NCBI GenBank assembly: GCA_920105805.1
Contig: CAKKTI010000062.1
Location: 1-21,330 of the forward strand
DNA from: Condylostoma magnum
Taxonomy: Eukaryota > Ciliophora > Heterotrichea > Heterotrichida > Condylostomatidae
DNA: 21,330 bases
Reading direction: 5' to 3'
The first letter of the stretch is position 1. Every line of letters starts with the position of its first letter. Below the pieces are notes generated by a model. The model searched no databases. It was given only the letters and a program-made list of their open reading frames with translations, and was not told the origin of the DNA. The position numbers and the translations under genes are program-made. Positions 1-9,378 of the stretch are shown piece after piece.

Positions 1-420
1 GATAATTCATTTGTAGTATCTGGATCATGGGATAAGACTATTATGCTTTGGAACTTATAAGATGCATCCTAAAACAAATTAATAGGAAGACATGATAATA
101 CGGTATGATCAGTAGCTATTTCAAAGGATAATTCATTTGTAGTATCTGGATCTGATGATAAGACTATTATGCTTTGGAACTTATAAGATGCATCCTAAAA
201 CAAATTAATAGGAAGACATGATGATCGGGTATACTCAGTAGCTATTTCAAAGGATAATTCATTTGTAGTATCTGGATCTGATGATAAGACTATTATGCTT
301 TGGAACTTATCCTAAAACAAATTAATAGGAAGACATTATCATTACGTAAGATCAGTAGCTATTTCAAAGGATAATTCATTTGTAGTATCTGGAGAAGGTC
401 CTTATAATGATATTCAAAGC
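1..420 (+). repeat. Tandem 126-nt WD40-blade repeat
   Basis: The string beginning gataattcatttgtagta recurs at 1, 127, 253 and 370. The first three spacings are 126 nt (42 codons). The last is 117 nt after loss of three codons. Units are almost identical at the DNA level, including silent positions, which points to recent duplication or gene conversion within the gene. Confidence 0.9.
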
Positions 421-450
421 AATTATAAAGTAGCTTTATGGACTTTTTAG
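1..450 (+). CDS. WD40-repeat protein, 3' end (5' part outside window)
   Basis: Read in frame 1 with TAA/TAG as Gln and TGA as Trp, this is the end of a WD40 beta-propeller. Three near-identical blades and a final divergent one are visible. Each has a core DNSFVVSGSDDKTIMLWN followed by LIGRHD and a V-W/Y-SVAIS strand. The codon TGA at 112-114 sits in V-[TGA]-S-V, where a neighbouring repeat has Tyr and relatives often have Trp. The last blade diverges and closes with KVALWTF before TAG at 448-450, the same kind of ending as the WD40 gene at 17819-19171 (KVFLWEF, TAG). WD40 propellers are scaffolds for protein interaction. The partner cannot be told. The N-terminus lies to the left. The next gene converges from the other strand about 85 nt away. 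Confidence 0.85.
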
Positions 451-536
451 CTTATTAATCTTAGATTTACTTAATTTATTCCTACATTGCAATATATTAA
501 AACTAAACATATTAAAAGGTGGTTTTATGTTATTAA

Positions 537-1943
537 CTAGGCATTAATTTCCAAGCGTCGAATTGACCGTATAATTTCTTCAAATTCTTCTATTGAATTT
601 CTAGTATATTTCCTTATTTACTCCTCAAACTTCAGAAGTTTATTCTGCTTATAAATAGGAATTTCATAATTAATAATTCTATTAGTAACAATATCAATTA
701 GTGTTTGCATAGCATTGATTTATTTATCCAGTACATCGATTTCATCCTAAAATTTACCAGCAAAGTGTTCTTTAGGTTTATTGGAAAATAATTATTGTAT
801 AGACTTCCTTCCACTATTTACTCCATAAAGCTTATTACTTAATTTATCCTTCTGCGTTACAAGCTTATTCATCCACTACACCAAATTTTATCTATCATTC
901 AGTAATTTTATAGTAGCTTTTAAATCAGCGATTTCTATCTAAAAGTAATAAACAATCAATGTATAAGGATTAGAATGGGAATTTAGGGTTTTCTACTCAA
1001 TTTCTCCTAATTAGTGCATTTTACTTCTAATAGACTCTAAATATTAGTTCAAATGCTCAAAGCTTTAAGCGAATTATGCAAAATATTACTCAGATCTTTT
1101 AGCTTAATTACACCCTAATTGCAAATGCTTTTAAGATTACAGCAGATCCTCCATAAAATCCTGTATTACCTCCGCAGCATTTGGATCAACTGAGTATCTT
1201 TAAAACTGCTCGAATTCATATGTGTAGTTCTGACTTATATCAATAATACTCATTAACTTCTACTTTCTAAACTCCATATGGAAGTTATTAGGAGATTTGA
1301 TAAACAGTTGAAACTCATCGCACCGGTTAATGTAGTCAACTTCATAGCATCTTTAAAGGAAGTACTCTAGCATTCTTCTTCTGTTTTCTATGAAGATTGG
1401 GTTAAGATTTCCCAGTGCCTTTTTGTTAGGCATTGGAGGTATATAGCACCCGACCCATCTTTAGCACAGAAGTTAATACAAAGCGTGGAAATCCTTATAT
1501 CTTCTTATAGTTTAAAAGTTCCCGTAATTATCCTTAGCATTCACTGTGTACTACACAAATGATTTAAATGCCTTTTACACTATCTGAGGACTTGTCAGTG
1601 ATATATTTGTTACATTCACATTATTAATATCTTCACTAATAAAAGAGTACTCAGTATCCCTCTTATTTCTATCTTTTAAATGTAAATTTTTCTCTACATA
1701 ATCCTCTTCAACTAGTTCATTTTAGTACTCCTTCTACTGCTCCATATAGTTTTAAACAGGTTGTATATTATTCTAATAGTGCAGTTTTTACGGATCAGAA
1801 GGAATATCAAAATTATTCTAATGATCTAACAATGGATTCTCTCTCAATTGCTCTCCAAACAAACCATCAGAGGAAAGCAGAGGCTATGGAAATGCCTCTC
1901 TCTTTTACTCCACCCCTTCACTCTCTTTTCTGGTTACCTCCAT
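537..1943 (-). CDS. PX-BAR sorting nexin
   Basis: A 468-residue protein in one uninterrupted frame once UAR is read as Gln. Residues 1-110 are a polar, Gln/Asn-rich leader. Residues about 112-217 form a PX domain: the RRYKDF motif (about 147-152) and the proline-rich turn IPPMPNK (about 168-174) followed by ENRRRMLEYFL are the usual phosphoinositide-binding elements. The remainder (about 240-468) is long, helical and charged, as in the BAR domain of SNX1/2/5/6-type nexins. Such proteins bind PI3P on endosomes and bend membrane during sorting or retromer traffic. The ATG at 1943 starts only 8 nt past the SRP14 TAG, on the same strand. The stop is taken as TAG 537-539, with a second in-frame TAA at 525-527. 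The PI3P-making partner VPS15 lies about 640 nt upstream on the same strand. The exact nexin class is not assignable. Confidence 0.85.
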
Positions 1944-1951
1944 TTAATTTA

Positions 1952-2296
1952 CTACCTAAATTGCACTAAGAGTAGATTATGCAGCTTCCTCTGGAAATAA
2001 TTTACATCCTCAGGATTCACCTATATATAATATACAATAGTAGAGATCTTTCTTTTAGAAGTCTTGACCCGCATCAGCATCTAAAACTGGCTTAAGTCGT
2101 CCTACAACCTTCTAACCCTTTTCTCTATTCTAATCTACCGGTCCTTTCCTCTTCTGTGCATCTTAGGCCAGGTCTCGAAATCATCTGCTTAAATATTACA
2201 TTGTTTCTATGTAAGCCATATAGTGCCCTTTTCCTTCCTGTCCTCGCATATTTCCTCAAAAACCTCCAGGAATGCATCATTATCAATAAGCCCCAT
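1952..2296 (-). CDS. SRP14: Signal recognition particle 14 kDa subunit (SRP14)
   Basis: A 114-residue protein, close to the usual SRP14 core without a long basic tail. It begins MGLIDNDAFLEVFEEICEDR, followed by GTIWLTQKQ, then a basic loop and SKRKISTIVYYIQVNPEDVN, then FQRKLHNLL. The order and spacing match the SRP14 family (N-terminal helix, strand with LT-K, basic loop, KKIST-V strand, C-terminal helix). With SRP9 it forms the Alu-domain heterodimer that pauses elongation during membrane targeting. UAR codons supply several Gln. It stops at TAG 1952-1954, followed at once by TAA 1949-1951. Reading past these would overlap the sorting-nexin start at 1943. Its ATG faces that of the acidic protein at 2327, with 30 nt between. 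Confidence 0.85.
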
Positions 2297-2326
2297 TTTT
2301 CTAGTATTAACAAAACTATCCCTCTT
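2297..2326. promoter_or_regulatory. 30-nt gap between two divergent start codons
   Basis: The ATG of SRP14 (minus) and that of the acidic protein (plus) are separated by only 30 nt. Any promoter and both 5' leaders must fit here or reach into the opposite gene. No motif is recognised. This is inference from spacing alone. Confidence 0.4.
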
Positions 2327-2572
2327 ATGGCTGACGCATAAAGCCCACAAGTCGAAAAAAGAGAAAGAGAAAATGACTAAGAAGCTAAAAAACCCTTAAA
2401 AAAGCAGAAATTAGAGAATCAAGAGGAAAATGAGTAAAATTCACAGGAAAACATTGAAGAAGAGTATTCGGAGGAGACAAGCAGTGAGAAAAGTGACCCA
2501 GATGATGAAGATTTTGAAATTGAGGATGAGAGTGAGTATAACTCGGAGGAAGAGAGCGATTTTAGTTACTAA
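2327..2572 (+). CDS. Small acidic, low-complexity protein
   Basis: An 81-residue protein from ATG 2327 (MADAQSPQVEKRERENDQEA) to TAA 2570-2572. The first third is mixed Lys/Glu. The rest is dominated by Glu, Asp and Ser (SSEKSDPDDEDFEIEDESEY, then NSEEESDFSY), so it is strongly acidic and probably disordered. The acidic run is a poor fit to chance on this strand and has few UAR codons near its end. Similar tails occur in histone chaperones and nucleolar proteins, but no domain is visible and no function is assigned. If TAA 2570 were read as Gln, TAA 2585-2587 would end it directly against the VPS15 stop codon. It converges tail to tail with VPS15. Confidence 0.6.
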
Positions 2573-2587
2573 AAAGCAAATTTATAA

Positions 2588-5500
2588 CTACTGCCACACT
2601 CGCACAGATCCGTCTCTACTTGAGCTGATTATCAACGACCCTCTGGACATCTCCGACACTGACAGGTCTAAAATATCATCATTATGCTGAACGGCACGCT
2701 GGGTTGGAGCTTCTTCCAGATCCCTATACACAGGCCTGTTATTCTGTAATATTTCCTCGTATTCGGAGACAATCAACACATCCGGAAGGTACTGAGCAGT
2801 GTAGTTTACATTAGACCCAAATTATTTGCAGTTTTGAGGGGACAGAGGGGTTCAGAATCGCAGCTTTCTGTCGGAACTTCCAGTTAGAATCCATTTGCCG
2901 TCCTCAGAGGCCAAAGTACAGCGAGCTGATCTCCCGCTTTCAAAGCATTTTCGTAGTGTGTGGCCCCAGGATGCCCAGTCTTTTATTATAGATTCACGCT
3001 GCTTCACTCGTAATTGGGCTCTTTTAAGTCAGTTTTCCCGGCTTAGGAAGTTGGTTGGGAGTTTGCTGCTCCGGGAGATTTTTATCATGTTTGGCTGAGG
3101 GTTGAAGGAGGGAGATGTTATTGGAGTATCTGATTTCAGGTTGAGAAGGACTGTGGTGCTGTTTGTTACTAAATTCCACATTGAGACTTCAAAGACTTCT
3201 GATCCACTTGCAACTACTAAGTGAGGGGCGTTTTGGTAGAAACATGATTTTAGGTCTAGTATAGGGGATCTGTTGTAGTAGCAATAACTGGCGGACATGT
3301 TGTTGAATCTAGTGTCGTATATAAGCAGTTGCCCGGCAGCAGTGCCTGCTATTATAGACGGGCCTTGCTATGTCAGAGACGTTACAATTCCTTTCTCACA
3401 ACCGATCTCTATAGAAAATGGCTGTTTTTTAGTTCTAAGGTCAATACTCTCAATAAACCCTCTAAGACAACTATACACAATCTGGTCTTGTTCGTAGTTC
3501 ATGAGGCAAGTCGTCTCTGCATTTACTTAGTTTAATATAGAACGTGTTTCTAGCTGTTTAAAAGTTACATCGTATGTAAGAACTCTAGGGGGTGTAAGTT
3601 CCCCGGATATAGTCACTTTATTATTGTGCAGAGAAAGCCCTCTTACACGTGTTCTTTAATCACTTATATTATATACATTCAGGGCTTTCATACTGATAAA
3701 GTTCTCAATATCATTTAAATTCCAGATCCTCATAGTACCATCGTTGCTCCCTGTAATCAAATACCCCTTTTAACTGTCGATTTTAGGAATTGCAGCTTCG
3801 TGTTCTGAGATTACGCATAAAAGCCTTCCGTCAGGATTGAGACTGGTTGCATTCTTAGGCTGCTGGTAGTCGTCTATGTTTAAGTTGTAAATACTCTGGC
3901 TTGATTTACGAGGTGGAGGGAAAGACGGCCTCAATGTAGGAGAAACTTATGTCCTAGGAGACTGTGACCTCATACTGTCCCTTCTTTCAATCTTTTCAAA
4001 GTGCTGGGGGTGTATTAGATGGTACTGTAAAGTTTCCTTAGTTATTTAGAACACGTGGGATGACGGAATATCTAAGTAAATTTGTAGTTTAGGCCTTAGG
4101 AAACAGTAATTATCAGCTGGGTCTACTACCTCAATCACCTTTTTCAGGTATTCTTACGTCTCAGCTCATACTCACTAGTCGAATGATCTTAGTAAGGGTA
4201 GAAAGTAGTCAATGGTTTAGAAGACAAACTGTTAGTCTATATCTTCCATATTCCTCATAGCTTTCAGGGCTAAGTACGCGTAGTAGTCGTCTTAAAGCTA
4301 TCCAGTTATACACGGGAAAATGTATTGAATAAACGCTTGCTTTCCTATAACTTATATCAGCTTAGACAACTGCAATAACACTGTATATTTCAACTGTCCT
4401 CTGAAGCATGGGATTAAATGCGGTAAAAGATCACATATAGCTCTTCTGCGCCCCAATACCAGTGCAATTGATCCTATGTTTTATACTAAGTTTTCCTTTA
4501 CAGCTTAGAATTAAGTTTACTATAACAAATCTTTAAACAGACTTATTATTCTCTTATACACCTCTTCCTAATCTTCCTTACTCCTAAACTCAGAAAACAG
4601 CCTTGCTTGCCGTATAAAATGAGGAAAGTTTGAAGCAAGAGTGCATATAACCCACATATTCTCATCCCTTCTAAGGGAGTTAAGTACAGGTCAAATGCAT
4701 TTATCATATAAGCTTGAGTCCCGCTCTGATACATCAGTCACAGTATCAATTAATTTAAGCAGAGTTTCCAGTGAAACCACCTTTATAACTGCCGGCTCGT
4801 TTAAAGTGTTAAGTAAGGTCAGTAATCAGGGTAACACTCTATGCAACATGTACTCAGTTTCTATATTCTGCCCTGCTTTCAGTAGTAAGTCTATCGATTT
4901 CAGCTTAATTTACAAGTTCTTTGCAGTGCGCAGTCCTCCACCTATTAAATGGGATATTATGGTATATGATTCAGGGTTTTAGGTAAAAAACTCCTATTAT
5001 TTTATCACATGCTGGAGTCTAAGGTCAGAAGTATTGCAGGACAATGCCATTTAATCTAGTATTTCATACAGCTTTTGAAAGTACTCCGGAAAATAACCTA
5101 AAGCTTAATCTGCACTAATTCTGTCATTCGGGTCTAATTAAATAAGTCCTGATATCAATTACTGGTAAGAATCAGGAATTCTGTCTAAATTAGGCTTGAA
5201 GTCTCCTCTACGATAACTTAATAAAGCAGGATGGGTAAATAAAGTGTTACCATCCATAAAAATCTCAGCCAGAACACATCCAAGGGAAAATAAGTCCATT
5301 TTATAGTTTAATGCTTCTTCTTGTGATGCTTATGTAATAAATCTTTCAGGTGCTACATAACAACAGTCTCTCTTAGAAGTAATGAAAAAGCACTTATATA
5401 GCGCAAAATCGCCCTCAGGTAGAAAAACCGGTTTAAAAGGAGCCGGATCTGCTATTTTCAGTCAAAGTCAGCTGCTGATTAGGAAATTATCCGATTTAAA

Positions 5501-5944
5501 GTCTCCATGGCATACTCCCCTCTCATGCAAAAGCAAGACATTCTTTACTGCTAGATATGCTAGCCATTACTTCTCTATTATATTCAAAAACGGGGCTTTG
5601 TGTATCTTTTAGTACAATGTACTGTCTCAATACTATCTGGCAATCATAGCAACTTTGCTACTTTCGAAAAGTTTACATGGAACTAGACAATTTCCTGCTT
5701 TTTAATGCAGTTTGTATATTACATCAATTAGTCATTTCAAGCTAGAGTCACTGGCTGGGTCTCTTTTGATGTAAATTTTTGTGTATACTAATCCTTCGTT
5801 TTCTAAAGTGCACATCATTGTTTTAAATAGTTTATTGGAGGTAAGGATATCAGTCTGGGGGGTTACTTCTGGGATTACTAGGAGCATTGAGTGCACGTCG
5901 GAGTGTAGAACGTGGGTTCTTATATATGCTATTGAATTTCCCAT
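2588..5944 (-). CDS. VPS15: VPS15 / PIK3R4, regulatory kinase-like subunit of class III PI3-kinase
   Basis: A 1118-residue protein in one uninterrupted frame. It starts MGNSIAYIR, giving the Gly2 N-myristoylation site typical of VPS15. The kinase-like domain (about 30-330) has the family catalytic loop HGDFKSDNFLIS, a SSWLWLKIADPAPFKP segment where TGA codons encode the Trp pair equivalent to SWNW of the human protein, then CCYVAPERF and an LFSLGCVLAEIF helix. A HEAT-like helical middle follows, then a C-terminal WD40 propeller that ends SRDGSVRVWQ, the same place the human protein ends (SRDGIVKVWK). Termination is at TAG 2588-2590. The next in-frame TGA is about 48 codons further, inside the opposing acidic gene, so UAG must stop here. 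VPS15 anchors and activates Vps34 for endosomal and autophagic PI3P synthesis. It is somewhat shorter than the human protein (1358). Confidence 0.95.
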
Positions 5945-5961
5945 ATTATTTTATAATTTGT

Positions 5962-8699
5962 ATGTTGAGAGAATTAAGGTTTGTTTAAGTTTGGCTACTG
6001 GGTATTAGTAATTATATATAGAAGAAAGATAACAGTCAAATCAGCATCTGTTGAAGTTTATCTGCTATATAAACAAGCTTGCAAATTTTACCTATTTAAA
6101 AGATGGAAAACAAGGTAATTATCAGAAATTTAATTGTCAGAGTCAATTTTGAATAACTCGTTCAGTAAAATTAGGATATATTAGATGGCCCAGTTCTAGG
6201 TATTCTGAAATTTCCGGCACTGCTGGAATAATTGTCTTTTTGAAAGATTAATAAGTTACCTATTTCAATAAAGATTGTAATATTTTACCTGATAATTACC
6301 ATAATAGTCTTAATTACTTGATAAGACTATATAATCGATTTAAAGGAGTATTAGGAGGTGAAATAAACTACTGAAATGTATAAATATTAGTTCTATTTTA
6401 TCAGCTTAAATACAGCTAATAGTAGTTAGCTTTTTTAATATAATTTTTCTATTGTATTTAGCCAGTGAGCATTAAGAATGTTTTAGATCATACTTATACT
6501 CGATTTAGTGTTTCGAACTTATTGTATTTAACTCTTAGAATGTACTATAAATAAAGCTCTAGTAACCTACAAATAATAAATAACACACGTAAGATAAACA
6601 TTTAAATAAGAACTATAAGTTACATAATAAAAACAATAGAAGAGTTCTAATAATCCATTCGTAACTCTATAAAATACAGGCTATCAGCATGATTAGATGT
6701 AACATACCAGATAATTCTTAAGTTCACACCTCTTGAAGCCTAGATGCCACAAGAGATAAAAAATGGAGCTCTGTATGGAGACATTCCTCAGAAAGCTAAA
6801 CTGATTTCAAACATTTCAGTAAAAAAGCCAAAAATATGAGATGATTTGATCTTAGAAGACAACATAATAACTTTAAAAAGTAAACTAGAAGCATCTAATT
6901 CCGAAGCAAAACTTAGAAAAACCCTTAAATTTTACCAAATGTTTTCAATTATTTGCTAAATCATGATAGAAGCCTTTATTTAGGACTTCACTGGCCAATA
7001 TAAGATTAAAATTATATATAAAAAAGCATTTAAGTTATTCAGTTAATTCAAGTACTAAAAAAGTAATATAGAGAGTAATCCTGAGGATTAATCTTTAAAC
7101 TTTTGATACCACATTATATTAGCTTCTTTACAATAAATGAGGAAGCTAGTATAATTCTGCAGGGGATCATGAAGTATTCAAAAGTAAATTCAATTAGAGC
7201 TGTAAGGAAAGCCGGGGAATATATTAGATACTAAGCAAGAATAGTACAAAAGCAATTAACTAAGGTTAAGGTAAGAAATAATTGTCCAATATAATTAAAA
7301 ATGTAATTCATTTAGTTGAATTTCAATAGTAAACTTTTAAGCTTTATATCATCAATCTAAGCTATTTTATTATATATTATCGATAGTATTCTATATTACT
7401 CAGAATATATAATCATCTTAAAGATCTCACTTAAAATATTTAAAGCCTTTTATACAGGGCCGACTTGTACTAAATAATAATCTTTATTTATACAAACTCG
7501 AATGATAAACACTTTAAATTTAGGCTTCTACTATATTAGGTGTAAGCTACTTTTCATTGAGTCTTCACACCATTTGATAAATCTTGATAAATGCTTTGAA
7601 AGTTCCCCTTATAGTTAATTCCTTTACCAATTTTACAACAAAAATTCATTCTTAGAGTAGGAATTGCTGAATAATTGTAGCTGACTTATAATACGATATT
7701 TAAAGAGCATAGGATGATTTAATGATAATAAGTTATTGAATAGTAACATAGCTCTAGACGTATTGCTTTGAAAAAGAAATAAAGTTGCTATTGAATCAGA
7801 TCTGTATTACATGCTGAAATCTGAATTTTTAGAACACAATGCAAATATAAGGGATCTACTTTTCAAATATGAGTAAAGAAAAAAGTTTTAAACAGTTTTA
7901 ATCGATAACTGGGAGTAACTGTGCAAAATGATTAGCTAAAACTACAAAAATTTTAATTTATTTGAAGTTGCCTTATAATTAGAGCTTTATTAGTGTTTCA
8001 GGGTTATTAAACAAAGAATTGGTATAAAAACTCAGGAATTTTAATTGGATTACTTGAATTTAGGTTGTTATAGTATGAATGACAAAACTTTCACAGATTA
8101 TCTTAATATAGCTTTAGTTATAGAATATCTGTAATCTATATAATCTTATTAACATAAAAGCTTGGAATTTCATAGATAATTTGTCCTTAAGACTTTACAA
8201 GGACTATGGATGGCGTAATCATTTTCCAGTAATTATAGAAACTAATATGAATTTATACTTTAATTAGCAAATATATGATGAATAGCAAATAATTGAAACC
8301 AGTTATCCTACAATTGAGTGGAAAGGTGTAGAGAATTTGCCAGATATGCAGTAGCACTTGAGGCATATTTTCAATACATCTTAATCTGGATTTATTTTCA
8401 CAAAATTAGGACAAAATCTTTCAAATATAAGAAAATTTACAGACAATTTGATTGACAGCTTTTAACTTTATTATAAGTTTGAGGAATACATGAAAAACAA
8501 TAACTCAGAAATATTTTGATAAGAGTATGACTAATTATGTCATAATATAAACTAACTCTATATACATCCGAGGTAGTACAGCATCTAAGAGACAACGGTA
8601 CTCTAGAGCATAATTTGCATTACATACTGAAATTGTTTATATGATGTGAGATATTAATAGCCTTCGCTCAGAGAAATGAATGAATAAGCCAGTATATAA
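5962..8699 (+). CDS. Unrecognised protein, helix-rich, with probable short introns
   Basis: Coding character is clear from about 6060 (KDGKQGNYQKFN, SRYSEISGTAGIIVFLKD, then NSLNYLIRLYNRFKGVLGG) but the start is uncertain. ATG 5962 is the first after the divergent VPS15 start. Plausible protein runs in frame 0 to about 7050, in frame 2 from about 7080 to 8180 (NEEASIILQGIMKYSKVN, RAVRKAGEYIRYQAR, DLYYMLKSEFLEHNANIRDL), then frame 0 again to TAA 8697-8699 (PTIEWKGVENLPDMQQHLRH, KLGQNLSNIRKFTDNLIDSF). GT..AG segments of 20 nt (7052-7071) and 19 nt (8183-8201) would each restore frame. The motif RAVRKAGEYIRYQAR recurs in the gene at 15185-17673, as does an IQDF motif upstream of it, so the two share a domain. 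Function is unknown. UAR codons lie within a few codons of the proposed stop, so the end is also uncertain. Confidence 0.5.
8183..8201 (+). other. Candidate 19-nt intron
   Basis: The segment gtccttaagactttacaag begins GT and ends AG. Removing it joins the frame-2 run ending LEFHRQF to the frame-0 run beginning DYGWRNHFPVIIETN. This is inferred from frame and composition only. A 15-nt GTAATCATTTTCCAG at 8215-8229 is also possible but would not change the frame. Confidence 0.4.
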
Positions 8700-8707
8700 T
8701 CCAAGCC

Positions 8708-9374
8708 ATGATAGAATACGGAATTCTATACTTAGAAAAGCACGAGTCTTATCTTACAAAACTGTATATACAACTATTCCAATTATACATACAAGAGCAC
8801 CTTTCCTCAACTCCAAAACAGTTCAGTTATTCCTTATTCCTTTTTAACACTCCCCTATCAATAAAAGAGGCTAAGCCTACAGACGACTTTAAAAGAAATG
8901 CAAACTGAGACTTTGACTAACACGGAGATATAGCGATAAGATCCAGGAATACCCTTTAGAACATTCACAGTGGATCATAACACAAATGCATTGGACTGAC
9001 GTCCCTGAGGAAAGTTTAAAGAGATTCCAATATTAGTACAGCCCAGTTACTTTGCTGTTACAATAGGACAATTCTTCAAATACCCTAACAAGTACTGGGG
9101 AGAAATAAATTGTTACTAAAAAGAAGGAAAGCTAACAAAAGCATCAACTTCAAACTTACTGGGAATGCTTGAACACTCAAGAATAGCTAAAGTAATTTGC
9201 TGTAGGATGGAAGAGACAAAGAATTACTTTAGTGCTAAAGATTCGGAGAAGGCTTTACAGAAATTAGCGTATTTATCAGGATGCCCGGAAAAGAGAGACG
9301 ATAACATAAAGTGGAGATATGTTAGAAGATTTGTTAGAAAGGCAGAGAAAGATATTAGAAATTTTAACTATTAA
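8708..9374 (+). CDS. Unrecognised protein of about 220 residues
   Basis: ATG 8708 lies 8 nt after the preceding stop. Frame 2 gives a convincing N-terminal part (MIEYGILYLEKHESYLTKLY, then STPKQFSYSLFLFNTPLSIK and NANWDFDQHGDIAI). The C-terminal part is equally convincing in frame 0 (EIPILVQPSYFAVTIGQFFK, SEKALQKLAYLSGCPEKRDD, RYVRRFVRKAEKDIRNFNY) to TAA 9372-9374. The join, between about 8930 and 9030, is not resolved. Frame 1 also reads well there (EYPLEHSQWIITQMHWTDVP), and no good GT..AG intron spans the first change. Either a tiny intron, a non-standard junction or an assembly error is involved. The basic C-terminus abuts NNT with a 4-nt gap. No family is recognised. Confidence 0.5.
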
Positions 9375-9378
9375 AAGT

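Noticed and set aside
2430-2590. VPS15 continuing past TAG 2588 to the next in-frame TGA (karyorelict-type UGA stop)
   Set aside because: It would add about 48 non-conserved residues antisense to the acidic gene, whereas the family ends precisely at the VRVW position.
4641-4982. 113-codon plus-strand ORF
   Set aside because: It lies antisense within VPS15, which is continuous in its own frame with strong homology at both ends.
6103-6450. Separate small membrane protein starting MENKVIIRNLIV at 6103
   Set aside because: The overlapping frame 0 gives a longer and more protein-like reading that continues into the rest of the gene; with no firm stops, an open frame alone is not evidence.
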